From Streptomyces sp. NRRL F-525 (lineage in GTDB: Bacteria > Actinomycetota > Actinomycetes > Streptomycetales > Streptomycetaceae): DNA of 64,000 bases. The position numbers and the translations under genes were made by a program. Positions 42,859 to 51,551 of the stretch are shown piece by piece; the first letter of the stretch is position 1; each line of letters opens with the position of its first letter. The notes under the pieces were generated by a model, which saw only the letters and a list, made by a program, of their open reading frames with translations, was not told the origin of the DNA and did not search any database. The DNA lies in the NCBI RefSeq assembly GCF_000716605.1, contig NZ_JNXE01000001.1:124001-188000 (forward strand), read 5' to 3'.

Positions 42859-44427
42859 TCAGAGCGGGATGTTGCCGTGCCGCCGCTCCGGCATCGGGGC
42901 GCGCTTGCCACGCAGTGCGCGCAGCGCGCGGCTGACATGGGCGCGGGTGTCGCGCGGGGCGATCACGTCGTCGACGTACCCGCGCTCGGCGGCAAGGTAC
43001 GGCGTCCCGTGCGTCGACTCGTACGCGGCGACCAGGTCGGCCCGCAGCGCCTCCGGGTCGGCCGCGGCGGCGAGTTGGCGCCGGTGCAGCACGCCCACGG
43101 CACCCTCCGCGCCCATGACGGCGATACGGGCCGTGGGCCAGGCGAGGTTGAGGTCCGCGCCGAGATGCTTGGAGCCCATCACCGCGTACCCGCCGCCGTA
43201 CGCCTTGCGCACCACCACGGTGACCTTCGGGACGGTCGCCTCGGCGTACGCGTAGAGGAGTTTGGCGCCGCGCCGGATGATGCCGCCGCGCTCCTGGCGG
43301 ACGCCGGAGAGATACCCGGGGACATCGGCGAAGGTCAGCAGCGGGATGCCGAACGCGTCGCAGAACCGTACGAACCGTGCGGCCTTCTCGGAGGCGTCGA
43401 TGTCGAGGACACCGGCGAGGTGCAGCGGCTGATTGGCGACGACCCCGACACTCGCCCCCTCGACCCGGGCCAGCGCGCAGATGATGTTCGGCGCGAACAG
43501 CTCCTGTACGTGCAGGAGTTCACCGTCGTCGACGACCGCGTGCAGGATGTCCCGCATGTCGTAGGCCTGCCCGAGCCGGTCGGGCACGATCTCGTCGAGC
43601 GGGGCGCCGTCGGCGACGGAACCGGGCGCGAACTCCGGTGGCCGTTCGAGGTTGTTGGCGGGAAGGTACGACAGCAGGTCGCGTACGGTGTCGAGCGCGT
43701 CACCCTCGTCGGCGGCGAGGAAGTGGGCGTTGCCGTTCACGGAGTTGCTGGTGCGGGCGCCGCCCAGCTCCTCGGCGGTGGCGCGTTCGCCGGTGACGGC
43801 CTCGATGACGTCGGGCCCGGTGACGAACATGTGCGAGGCGCCGTCCACCATCACGGTGAAGTCGGTGATGGCGGGGGAGTACGCGGCGCCGCCCGCACAC
43901 GGGCCCAGGACGACGGAGATCTGTGGGATCACCCCGGACGCCTTTACATTCCGGCGCACCAACTCGGCGTAGAGCGCGAGGGAGTTGACGCCCTCCTGGA
44001 TGCGGGCGCCGCCGGAGTCGTTGAGGCCGACGACCGGGCAGCCGGTCTTCAGGGCCAGCTCCATGAGGGCCACGGTCTTCTCGCCGAAGGCCTCGCCCAT
44101 GCTGCCGCCGAAGACCGTGGAGTCCTGCGCGAAGACGCAGACCGGCCGTCCGTCGACCGTGCCGTACCCGGTCACGACCCCGTCCCCGTAAGGGCGTTGG
44201 GCACCGTCCCCGACGGCGCGGGCCCGCACGAAGCGGCCCGTCTCCGCGAACGAGCCCGTGTCCAGCAGCCGTTCGATCCGCTGCCGCGCACCGAGCGCGC
44301 CCTGTCTTCTCGGCGCGGCCGTGGCAACTGCCTGCGCCCGACGGTGTTCCAGATCGCCGATGCGTCCGGCGGTCCCGTCCGCCGAGGGTGTCACTGCCGT
44401 CAGGGATGTCGTCGCCTCTAGCGTCAC
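42859..44427 (-). CDS. Acyl-CoA carboxylase carboxyltransferase (beta) subunit
   Basis: 522 residues. GTG at 44427 follows GGAGG by five bases. The crotonase-type carboxyltransferase halves are clear: VFAQDSTVFGGSMGEAFGEK, GLNDSGGARIQEGVNSLALY and VLGPCAGGAAYSPAITDF in the N half. The C half has LTFADVPGYLSGVRQERGGI and VVRKAYGGGYAVMGSKHLGA. It carboxylates an acyl-CoA with help from a biotin-carrying alpha subunit that is not in this window. Heading the FAAL-PKS-esterase operon, it would supply the 2-carboxyacyl extender for the PKS, as AccD4 does for Pks13. Substrate chain length is not determined. Confidence 0.93.
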   Translation of the reverse strand: MTLEATTSLTAVTPSADGTAGRIGDLEHRRAQAVATAAPRRQGALGARQRIERLLDTGSFAETGRFVRARAVGDGAQRPYGDGVVTGYGTVDGRPVCVFAQDSTVFGGSMGEAFGEKTVALMELALKTGCPVVGLNDSGGARIQEGVNSLALYAELVRRNVKASGVIPQISVVLGPCAGGAAYSPAITDFTVMVDGASHMFVTGPDVIEAVTGERATAEELGGARTSNSVNGNAHFLAADEGDALDTVRDLLSYLPANNLERPPEFAPGSVADGAPLDEIVPDRLGQAYDMRDILHAVVDDGELLHVQELFAPNIICALARVEGASVGVVANQPLHLAGVLDIDASEKAARFVRFCDAFGIPLLTFADVPGYLSGVRQERGGIIRRGAKLLYAYAEATVPKVTVVVRKAYGGGYAVMGSKHLGADLNLAWPTARIAVMGAEGAVGVLHRRQLAAAADPEALRADLVAAYESTHGTPYLAAERGYVDDVIAPRDTRAHVSRALRALRGKRAPMPERRHGNIPL

Positions 44428-44611
44428 AGCCACCTCCGAAGTGGTTCTCGAATATGGCAGCGATTCGGGAGCGGACCGAGGGATCGCCGTTCTGTTTGCG
44501 GGAGTTGAGTCCCGGGCGACGGAGGTTCGTCCTGAGGTGACAAGGGAGTGACGCCGGCCCGGCACAGCGCATAGGCGTCTGCGGTCCAGACCATTAGTGT
44601 GGTCATGTCAC

Positions 44612-44625
44612 TGGCAACGTTTCCA
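44612..44625. promoter_or_regulatory. LacI-type operator before beta-helix gene
   Basis: TGGCAACGTTTCCA lies 47 bp upstream of the beta-helix protein start. It matches the TGGnAACGTTnCCA consensus shared with four sites in the mannan locus. Confidence 0.7.
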
Positions 44626-44671
44626 TCCCGTCTTACGTGCCCCCACCGATGTGACCACAGGAGGACCCCGG

Positions 44672-46348
44672 ATGAGATCGTCGACGAGTCGGCCGTTGAT
44701 CGCGGCCCGCAGACGGCTGTTGACCGCAGCCGACGGAACCGACAAGCGCGTACTGCGCCCCCTGGCCCTCGTGTTGACGGCCCTCCTGCTCGGCGTCGCG
44801 GCACTCGTTGGCGCCCCGCAGCCCGCACAGGCCGCGGCGGGCACCGTGTCGGCGTACCCGGTCCCCTCCATCTACCCGGCGTCCACCGACTACAAGTTGA
44901 CCGTCAACGGCACTTCGGTTCCGGTCACCAAGTACACCGGGTACGACATCGCCCAACTCGCCCTGGGGACAGGCACGGCCACCATCTCCGTGACCAAGCT
45001 CAACAACACGGCCATCGGCGCGTACAGCATCAGCCCGCAGAAGCTGGGCATCACGGGAACCGTCAGCGGCCCGACCCTGACCTTCACCGTCCAGAACGAC
45101 GAGTACCTGATCGTCAAGCTCGACGGCCGCCCCAACCTGGTCATCGCCGCCGACCCGGCCGAGACCGACCGCCCGGCGACCGGCGGTACCGGCATCTTCA
45201 ACGTGCGGAGCGCGCCCTACTCGGCCCAGCCGAACACCGGCGCCTACACCACAACTCCCTTCCAGAACGCCCTCGATGACGCGGCCGCGTACGGCTCCGC
45301 GAACGGCACCCAGGGCATCGTGTACGTCCCGGCCGGCGTCTACACCCTCGGCAACCTCTACCTGCGGAGCAACCTCGCGTTCTATCTCGCACCGGGAGCC
45401 GTACTTCGCTACACAGGCGAGGCCGGCCACTACGTGGTGAACGGACACAAGACCTCCCAGGGCCGCGACCTCACCTGGTTCATCTCCACCCGCTACTCCT
45501 CGACGAACATCAAGATCTACGGCCGCGGCATCATCGACGGCAACGGCCGGGCCGCGCTCGCGCCCTCCAACCTCGGCGTGAACCTCCTCGCCCCGATCTA
45601 CACGAGCGGCTTCACGGTCGACGGCATCACCTTCCGGGAGTCCAGCAGTTGGGCGGTCATTCCGCTGCGTTCCTCGGACCTGACCTTCCGCAACATCAAG
45701 ATGTTCAACAGGTTCGACATGGGCGAGAACGACGGCATCGACGTCATGGAGTCCACGAACGTCACCGTCGACCACGCGATCGGCATCGGCCTCGACGACC
45801 CGTTCAGCACCAAGACTTGGCCGGCCGGCGCCGACATCTACAGCTCGGTCCCCGGCACCCCCCGCCCGTTGGACAACGTCACCTTCAACGACCTTGTCTC
45901 CTGGACCTATTGCTACGGCGTCAAGGTCGGCCAGGGCGTCTACGAGTCGCAGAACAAGGTCACCTTCCAGCACGTCGTCGTCTACGACGCGGCCGTCGGC
46001 ATCGGCGTCCACCACAAGTACGGCACGGCGGCCGCGACGAACCTCAAGTTCGACGACATCGACATCGAACGGCTCAGCTTCACCAACGACGGCAACCGGA
46101 CCTGGCTCGCCATGATGACCGGCAGCACGGCGGGCATCGGCCCGGTCACCGGCGTCACGATCTCCAACGTCCGTGTCCGCAACGCCGGTACGACCGCCGC
46201 ACGCGTCAACGGCCTTCCCGGCGCGCCCATTTCGGGCGTGGCCCTGAGCCACATCGTGATGCCGGGCAGCACGACCGGCGCGACCACCCTCGGCCAGGCC
46301 AACCTCACCAACCTTTCGGACTACGGCAGTTTGACCATCACGCCCTGA
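44672..46348 (+). CDS. Secreted right-handed beta-helix glycosidase, GH28-related
   Basis: 558 residues with AGGAGG before the ATG and a Sec signal (LALVLTALLLGVAALVGAPQ, cleaved near AQAAA). An N-terminal beta domain (about 60-170) precedes a parallel beta-helix. It begins GTQGIVYVPAGVYTLGNLYL, a pectate-lyase/GH28 superfamily opening, and continues with IYGRGIIDGNG, NDGIDVMESTNVTVDHAIGI and GIGLDDPFSTKTW. The paired Asp in NDGID and LDDP resemble the catalytic Asp groups of polysaccharide-cleaving beta-helix enzymes. The exact substrate is unknown. An upstream LacI site ties it to the mannan regulon. Confidence 0.85.
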   Translation: MRSSTSRPLIAARRRLLTAADGTDKRVLRPLALVLTALLLGVAALVGAPQPAQAAAGTVSAYPVPSIYPASTDYKLTVNGTSVPVTKYTGYDIAQLALGTGTATISVTKLNNTAIGAYSISPQKLGITGTVSGPTLTFTVQNDEYLIVKLDGRPNLVIAADPAETDRPATGGTGIFNVRSAPYSAQPNTGAYTTTPFQNALDDAAAYGSANGTQGIVYVPAGVYTLGNLYLRSNLAFYLAPGAVLRYTGEAGHYVVNGHKTSQGRDLTWFISTRYSSTNIKIYGRGIIDGNGRAALAPSNLGVNLLAPIYTSGFTVDGITFRESSSWAVIPLRSSDLTFRNIKMFNRFDMGENDGIDVMESTNVTVDHAIGIGLDDPFSTKTWPAGADIYSSVPGTPRPLDNVTFNDLVSWTYCYGVKVGQGVYESQNKVTFQHVVVYDAAVGIGVHHKYGTAAATNLKFDDIDIERLSFTNDGNRTWLAMMTGSTAGIGPVTGVTISNVRVRNAGTTAARVNGLPGAPISGVALSHIVMPGSTTGATTLGQANLTNLSDYGSLTITP

Positions 46349-46412
46349 GGCCGGAATGCGGGCGCGGTTCCTCGCCCCGGGTGGCGCGGCACGCTCCCAC
46401 GGGCCCCTGCTG

Positions 46413-47021
46413 TCAGACGGGTGGCCAGTTCCGCAGTGCCGCGTCGGCCACCCGCTGGAGTTCGCAGCGGGTGGCACCGCCGACAGCCTGGACGGCGATG
46501 CCGTTCCCCACGGTCATGAGGTATCGGGCGAGCAGTTCCGGGTCCGCGCCCGGGGGCAGATCGCCCTCGTCGACGGCCTGTTGGAACCGGTGGCGGAGGA
46601 GAGCGCGGCCGTCGTCGCGCCAGGCGATCAGGGCATCCTGGGCCGCCCGTCCGGAGTCGCCGGCGGCCAGCGAGCCCTGCACGCCCAGGCACCCGGCGGG
46701 GCAGTCGGGGCGGGTGGTCGTGTTGACCGCGCCGGCGAGGAACGCCGTGGCCACCTCACGGGCGCTCGGCTTCTCCAGCGCGCGGGCCGCATAGGCGGCG
46801 GGACCGTCGGTGTAACGCTCCAGGGCCTTTCGGAACAGCTCCTCCTTGTTGCCGAAGGCCGCGTACATGCTCTTGCGGGTGATGCCCATGGCGCGCGTCA
46901 GGTCGGTCAGGCTGGCGCCTGCGTAGCCCTGCTCCCAGAAGACCATCATCGCTCGCTCCAGGGCCTCGTCGGCGTCGAAGCCTCTCGGTCGGCCGATCGG
47001 CGCTTTCCCGGTGATCTCCAT
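46413..47021 (-). CDS. TetR family regulator of SDR gene
   Basis: 202 residues. The HTH is SLTDLTRAMGITRKSMYAAF followed by GNKEELFRKALERY. The C-terminal half (about 75-195) has the TetR_C pattern common among small-molecule-sensing repressors, including a CPAGCLGVQGSLAAG segment with paired Cys that could respond to electrophiles or oxidants. It is divergent from the SDR gene, with two copies of a palindrome between them. Confidence 0.92.
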   Translation of the reverse strand: MEITGKAPIGRPRGFDADEALERAMMVFWEQGYAGASLTDLTRAMGITRKSMYAAFGNKEELFRKALERYTDGPAAYAARALEKPSAREVATAFLAGAVNTTTRPDCPAGCLGVQGSLAAGDSGRAAQDALIAWRDDGRALLRHRFQQAVDEGDLPPGADPELLARYLMTVGNGIAVQAVGGATRCELQRVADAALRNWPPV

Positions 47022-47040
47022 GACCCCATCCTACGTCCTG

Positions 47041-47092
47041 GATACCGATCGGTGCAGAAGTGCTACGGTTTCATTCTGCACCGATCGGTATC
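47041..47092. promoter_or_regulatory. Paired TetR operators in mirror arrangement
   Basis: GATACCGATCGGTGCAGAA (47041-47059) and its exact reverse complement (47074-47092) flank 14 nt. Each arm contains the perfect 10-bp palindrome ACCGATCGGT (47044-47053 and 47080-47089). They occupy the space between the divergent TetR and SDR genes. Confidence 0.8.
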
Positions 47093-47113
47093 TAAGTTTC
47101 GTGAGGTCAAGCA

Positions 47114-47860
47114 ATGGGACAGCTGGAAGGTAAGACCGCCGTTGTCACCGGCGGAAGCACGGGAATCGGCCTGGCCACCGCCGCGCGGCTGGCGTCCGAG
47201 GGCGCCCATGTGTTCATCACCGGCCGACGCAAGGACGTGCTCGACCGGGCCGTCGAGTCGATCGGTTCCGCGGTCACCGCGGTGCCGGGCGACATAGTGG
47301 AGCCGGCCGACCTGGACCGGCTGTACGACGCGGTCCGTGAACGCGGCCGGGGCCTGGACGTGCTCTTCGCCAACGCGGGCATGGCCACGCTCGCACCGTT
47401 GGCGCAGGCCACCGGGGAGCAGTTCGACCAAATGTTCGGCGTCAATGTCCGGGGCACACTGCTCACCGTGCAGAAGGCGCTGCCGCTCCTCAACGACGGC
47501 GCCTCGGTGATCTTCAACGACTCCATTCGCGCCGACGACGGCCGGGAGGCCTTCGGCCTGTACGCGGCGTCGAAGGCCGCGGTCCGGTCCCTCGCACGGA
47601 CCTGGGCCAACGAGCTGAAGGGCAGGGGCATCCGCGTCAACACGGTCGCGCCGGGCGCGATCGACACCCCCGGAGTCGACATCGCCATCGGCGAGGAGAA
47701 CGCGGCCGCCGTCAAGGCGGAACTCGCGGCGGGAGTGCCGATCGGCCGCAGGGGGCGCCCGGAGGAGGTCGCCGCCGCGGTGGCCTTCCTCGCCTCCGCG
47801 GACAGCAGCTTCGTGCTCGGCACCACCCTGCACGTCAACGGCGGCGAGAACCAGTTCTGA
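47114..47860 (+). CDS. SDR family oxidoreductase
   Basis: 248 residues, the classical SDR length. TGGSTGIG is the cofactor loop, and VLFANAGMA is the NNAG-equivalent. Ser in VIFNDSIRADD and YAASK provide the catalytic Ser-Tyr-Lys, and GRGIRVNTVAPGAIDTPGV is the conserved C-terminal region. GRR following the first beta-alpha unit suggests NADPH preference. It is controlled by the divergent TetR via the paired operators, so it is likely induced by a reactive small molecule. The substrate is unknown. Confidence 0.93.
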   Translation: MGQLEGKTAVVTGGSTGIGLATAARLASEGAHVFITGRRKDVLDRAVESIGSAVTAVPGDIVEPADLDRLYDAVRERGRGLDVLFANAGMATLAPLAQATGEQFDQMFGVNVRGTLLTVQKALPLLNDGASVIFNDSIRADDGREAFGLYAASKAAVRSLARTWANELKGRGIRVNTVAPGAIDTPGVDIAIGEENAAAVKAELAAGVPIGRRGRPEEVAAAVAFLASADSSFVLGTTLHVNGGENQF

Positions 47861-47877
47861 CCCCGCCGCGGGAGTCC

Positions 47878-47915
47878 CGAACTGTCGCGGGCGAGTCGTC
47901 GCCCGCGACAGTTCG
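47878..47915. terminator. Strong hairpin terminator between SDR and GH125 genes
   Basis: Perfect 17-bp arms (CGAACTGTCGCGGGCGA and its complement) with a 4-nt loop start 18 bp past the SDR stop codon. The convergent GH125 gene ends 94 bp further on, so it can serve both strands. Confidence 0.85.
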
Positions 47916-48008
47916 CGTGGCCGGCGCGAGCATGCGTGCGGTGCGCCCGGGCCGGACACGGAGGGGCAACATCACTTCCGCCGACAGGGTCGCCCAGTAC
48001 CCCCAGCG

Positions 48009-49415
48009 TCACGCAGGCTCGCCGCCCGCCCCCGACCCGCCGGGCAACGCCCGCGGATGTACCGGAAAGAACTGCCGTACCCCGCCCCCGCACACCTCCA
48101 GCGCAAGCTCGCAGAACATCGCATTCGCCCACCCGAACCAGTCCCGGGTGAAGCGGCCAGGCGCGTCGACATGGAAACTCTCGTGCATCAGGCCGGTACC
48201 TGCGGTGGTGGCGGCCAGGGTCTCCAGGGCCCGAGCCGCCTCGTCCGCGCTGCCGGTCAGGCCCGCCGTGGCGATCGCCAGGGGCCAGATATGCCGGTCC
48301 GGTGTGTGCGTACTGCCGACTCCGGACGCGTAACTCCCCCTGAAATAAGAAGGGTTGGCCTCAGAGAGTGTGAAGCGCCGGGTGGCCCGGTACAGCGGAT
48401 CCTCCGGCACGCACCAACCGCTCAGCGGAAGGCTCAGCAGACTCGGAAGGTTCGCGTCGTCGCACATCAACGTCGCGCCGAGGCCGTCGACCTCATACGC
48501 GAGGACGGAGTCGCCGTCGACCTCGGTGACCGCGTGAGCCAGGATCCCGGCGTCGATCTCGTCGGCCAACCGCCAGCACTCATGGGCGAGTTCGGTGTCG
48601 TCGAGAACCGCCGCCGCCAGCTCGGCCAACCCGTGCAGGCTCGTCGACGCCAGGGCGTTCGCCGGGACCAGATAGCCGTGGACGCACGCGTCGTCGCTCG
48701 GCCGGAAGCCCGACCACGTCATCCCGGTCCAACCGACCGCCGCACCATGGCCGTTGAGAGGCAGAGTGTCTCCGGCGAAGGGGCCGGACGGCCGGACGAA
48801 CCGGTAGGGCGACTGCGTGTGGTGGGACTGCTCCGCCCGCCACAACCGTACGATCCGCCAGGCGGCGCGGTGGAACGCCTCGTCGAGATGATCCTCGCGA
48901 CCGGTCGCCCGCCGGATCGCGTACGCGAGCTGCAACGGCGCGCAGAGGGAGTCGAGTTCGTACTTCCGCTCCCACACCCAGTCGCCCGGCGTGGGCAGAT
49001 CGCCGGGTTCGCCGTGCGCGCCGGTGGGGCCGTCGTTGAAGGCGTTGGCGTACGGGTCGAGGAGGACGCAGCGGATCTGGCGGCGCGAGACGGCGGCCAG
49101 CACGTCACCGACCTCCGGGTCCGTGGCCACGCCGAGGTAGGGCCTGACCTGCGCCGTGCTGTCCCGCAGCCACATCGCCGGGATGTCACCGGTCTTGACG
49201 AAGACCTCTGACGACGCGTCCGATACGCCGGCCGACAGACTTCCCGGCGAAGCCCCCCAACTCATCGCCGTAGCCCACGTGTTGGTCAGGCACCGCTCGA
49301 CGATGTCCCCCGCCGGACCACCCCGCAACTCGCCGGCCAGCCGTCGCCCGAGCGTGCTCAGCGACTCCGGAACTGCCCACACTGTTCCGGATGTTGATCC
49401 GGGAAACGTTACCAT
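48009..49415 (-). CDS. GH125 exo-alpha-1,6-mannosidase
   Basis: 468 residues, no signal peptide, so it is cytoplasmic. GH125 hallmarks are VFVKTGDIPAMWLRDSTAQV, DPYANAFNDGPTGAH, MCDDANLPSLLSLPL, YASGVGSTHTPDRHIWPLAI and GLMHESFHVDAPGRFTRDWF. The enzyme hydrolyses alpha-1,6-linked mannose from imported oligosaccharides. Start: the ATG at 49415 has AAGAGG just before it, but then the LacI site at 49401-49414 lies in the first codons. A GTG at 49382 (MWAVPESLSTLG) would place the operator in the leader and is a credible alternative. An ATG at 49436 has no ribosome site. Confidence 0.9.
   Translation of the reverse strand: MVTFPGSTSGTVWAVPESLSTLGRRLAGELRGGPAGDIVERCLTNTWATAMSWGASPGSLSAGVSDASSEVFVKTGDIPAMWLRDSTAQVRPYLGVATDPEVGDVLAAVSRRQIRCVLLDPYANAFNDGPTGAHGEPGDLPTPGDWVWERKYELDSLCAPLQLAYAIRRATGREDHLDEAFHRAAWRIVRLWRAEQSHHTQSPYRFVRPSGPFAGDTLPLNGHGAAVGWTGMTWSGFRPSDDACVHGYLVPANALASTSLHGLAELAAAVLDDTELAHECWRLADEIDAGILAHAVTEVDGDSVLAYEVDGLGATLMCDDANLPSLLSLPLSGWCVPEDPLYRATRRFTLSEANPSYFRGSYASGVGSTHTPDRHIWPLAIATAGLTGSADEAARALETLAATTAGTGLMHESFHVDAPGRFTRDWFGWANAMFCELALEVCGGGVRQFFPVHPRALPGGSGAGGEPA
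49401..49414. promoter_or_regulatory. LacI-type operator at GH125 start
   Basis: GGGAAACGTTACCA matches the TGGnAACGTTnCCA consensus except its first base. It overlaps the GH125 start region and faces the ABC-importer operon together with the 49469 copy. Confidence 0.7.
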
Positions 49416-49468
49416 CGCGCCTCTTGACTCCCTCATGTGGCGTGCGCCACCGTGTGATCGCCAGGGAA

Positions 49469-49482
49469 TGGAAACGTTACCT
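49469..49482. promoter_or_regulatory. LacI-type operator before ABC importer operon
   Basis: TGGAAACGTTACCT shares the 12-base core GGAAACGTTACC with the 49402 copy, 68 bp away, and lies 84 bp before the first permease gene. Confidence 0.7.
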
Positions 49483-49565
49483 TGAGCGGGCCGACGACCA
49501 CCAGACGGTCGGGTCCGCGCGATCCGAGTGATCGTCAACTCCTCGGAGGAAGAAGGTGAGCGCGT

Positions 49566-50573
49566 GTGACAGCCGCTCCGCACCAAGAGACGCGAACCGC
49601 CGTACCGCCCATGGACAGGCCGCCCGGCCGGGGGAGTCAGGGGCGCCTCGGACTCCCTTGGCGACGAGCGCCGAAGCGGTCCTCGGACACCCTGGCCGCG
49701 TATGTGTTCCTGGCCCCGGCGCTCATCGGCTTCACGGCGTTCGTCGTCTACCCGCTGTTCCGGTCCGGCTACTTCGCGCTGACCACCTACAACGGCCTGA
49801 CGGACCCCAAGTTCGTCGGCCTCGACAACTTCCACCGCATGTTCACCACCGACCCGTCCTTCTGGCCGTCCGTGCGCGCCACGCTGCTGCTCGTCGTGCT
49901 GTACGTGCCGCTGTCGCTGGCCATCGGGCTGGCCCTGGCGGTGTTCTGCAACCAGCGGATGCGGGGCGTCGGCCTGCTGCGCACCCTGTGCTATCTGCCG
50001 GTCGTGCTGCCCGTGGTGGCCACGATCACGCTCTGGAAGTTCGTGTTCAACCCCCAAGTCGGCCTGGCCAACCAGGTGTTGAAGTGGTTCCACCTGCCCA
50101 CCAGTGAGTGGCTGTCCGGCGACAACTCTGCGATGCCGTCGATCGTGATCGTCATGCTGTGGAGCGTCGGCTCCACGATGATCATCTTCCTCGCCGCGCT
50201 CCAGGCCGTCCCCACCGAGCTGTACGAGGCGGCCAGGCTCGACGGGGCGGGACCCCGCACGGTGTTCTTCCGGATCACCCTGCCGCTGATCAGCCCGATC
50301 ATGATCCTGCAAGTGGTTCTGCAGATGGTGACGGCCCTCCAGGCGTTCAACCAGCCGAAGATCCTCTCGCCGGACAACCAGGGCGGACCCGGGTTCAGCA
50401 CCAGGACCCTGATGCTGTCGATCTACGACAACGGCTTCCCCCGGCTCGGGCAGGTCTCCCAGTTCGGCTACGCCTCCGCCCAGGTATGGGTGTTGTTCCT
50501 GGTCATCGTCGTCGTGATCGCCGCCACCGCCCGCTTCTCGTCGATTTGGACCTACAGTGACCACGTCTCCTGA
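49566..50573 (+). CDS. Carbohydrate ABC importer permease, MalF type
   Basis: 335 residues with GTG start and a Pro/Arg-rich cytoplasmic lead. There are six predicted helices (AYVFLAPALIGFTAFVVYPL first), and the EAA loop is LYEAARLDGAGPRTVFFRITLP. It forms the translocation pore with the MalG-type partner whose gene overlaps by 17 nt. Together with GH125 and secreted GH76 enzymes, the likely cargo is alpha-mannan oligosaccharides. No ATPase gene is present; Streptomyces importers of this type commonly share MsiK encoded elsewhere. Confidence 0.93.
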   Translation: MTAAPHQETRTAVPPMDRPPGRGSQGRLGLPWRRAPKRSSDTLAAYVFLAPALIGFTAFVVYPLFRSGYFALTTYNGLTDPKFVGLDNFHRMFTTDPSFWPSVRATLLLVVLYVPLSLAIGLALAVFCNQRMRGVGLLRTLCYLPVVLPVVATITLWKFVFNPQVGLANQVLKWFHLPTSEWLSGDNSAMPSIVIVMLWSVGSTMIIFLAALQAVPTELYEAARLDGAGPRTVFFRITLPLISPIMILQVVLQMVTALQAFNQPKILSPDNQGGPGFSTRTLMLSIYDNGFPRLGQVSQFGYASAQVWVLFLVIVVVIAATARFSSIWTYSDHVS

Positions 50574-51471
50574 CGTCACCAGGGCGCCGACGACCGCGCC
50601 GACACCGGCCGCCCCACCGACGAAGCCGCCCGGCAGGGCCGTACGCAAAGCAACCTGGTACGCGACCGCGCTGCTGATCAGCTCGGTGATGATCCTGCCC
50701 ATCCTCTGGATGCTCACCGTCGCCCTGAAAGGTCCCTCGGCGGTCTTCGAGGTCCCGCCGAAACTGCTGCCGCACGAGTTTCACTTCAAGAACTTCATCG
50801 ACGGCCCGAAGGTCATCCACTTCCCGCGCCTGCTGCTCAACTCCCTTGTCATCACCGGGCTTTCGGTGATCGGCGGGGTGATGACCTCGATGATGGCGGG
50901 CTACGCGCTGGCCCGGCTGCGCTTCCCCGGCCGGAAGGTGTGGTTCTACGTCTTCGTCGGCAGCATGCTGCTGCCCCCGGTGGTCGGCATCATCCCGCTG
51001 TTCCAGCTCTTCAAGGACATCGGCTGGTACGACACCTGGCTGCCGCTGATCGTCCCGGCCTTCCTCGGCGGCAATCCGCTCTTCATCTTCCTGGCCCGGC
51101 AGTACTTCCTGTCGATCCCACACTCCATCGACGAGGCGGCCAAGGTCGACGGCGCGGGACACGTCCGGATCTTCTTCAGCGTGATGCTGCCGATCACGAA
51201 GCCCGCCTGGATAACGATGTCAATCCTGGCCTTCCAGATGTCCTGGAACGACTACCTCAACCCGCTGATCTACCTGTACTCGTCCCAGAAGTGGCCGTTG
51301 AGCGTGGGCATGGCCTCCTTCGTCACCCAGTTCGCAGGCCAGACCCCGGACTGGAACCTCTTCATGGCCACCAACCTGCTCTACATGCTCCCGCCGCTGA
51401 TCGTGTTCTTCGTCGCCCAGCGCTACTTCATCCAGGGTCTGAGCGCCCTGGGCACCGTCAACCAGCGCTGA
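50557..51471 (+). CDS. Carbohydrate ABC importer permease, MalG type
   Basis: 304 residues with GTG start overlapping the MalF-type gene by 17 nt. Six helices are visible (WYATALLISSVMILPILWML first). The EAA loop is SIDEAAKVDGAGHVRIFFSV, and the C-terminal YFIQGLSALGTVNQR tail is standard for MalG-type sugar permeases. The partner binding protein follows after 80 bp. Confidence 0.94.
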   Translation: MTTSPDVTRAPTTAPTPAAPPTKPPGRAVRKATWYATALLISSVMILPILWMLTVALKGPSAVFEVPPKLLPHEFHFKNFIDGPKVIHFPRLLLNSLVITGLSVIGGVMTSMMAGYALARLRFPGRKVWFYVFVGSMLLPPVVGIIPLFQLFKDIGWYDTWLPLIVPAFLGGNPLFIFLARQYFLSIPHSIDEAAKVDGAGHVRIFFSVMLPITKPAWITMSILAFQMSWNDYLNPLIYLYSSQKWPLSVGMASFVTQFAGQTPDWNLFMATNLLYMLPPLIVFFVAQRYFIQGLSALGTVNQR

Positions 51472-51502
51472 CCGGCGCCGAATTGGACCCCGACCCACCT
51501 AC

Positions 51503-51532
51503 GAGCCGTATGCCAGCGAGCCGTATGCCAGC
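51503..51532 (+). repeat. 15-bp tandem duplication before binding-protein gene
   Basis: GAGCCGTATGCCAGC occurs twice in direct tandem (51503-51517, 51518-51532) in the 80-bp gap upstream of the sugar-binding protein. It looks like a recent slippage duplication. Confidence 0.8.
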
Positions 51533-51551
51533 CAGGTATCAGGAGGCCACG

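Noticed and set aside
47114..47860. SDR as the missing ketoreductase for the PKS product
   Set aside because: It is 2.7 kb from the PKS operon, on the other strand, and under its own TetR control, so sequence gives no link.
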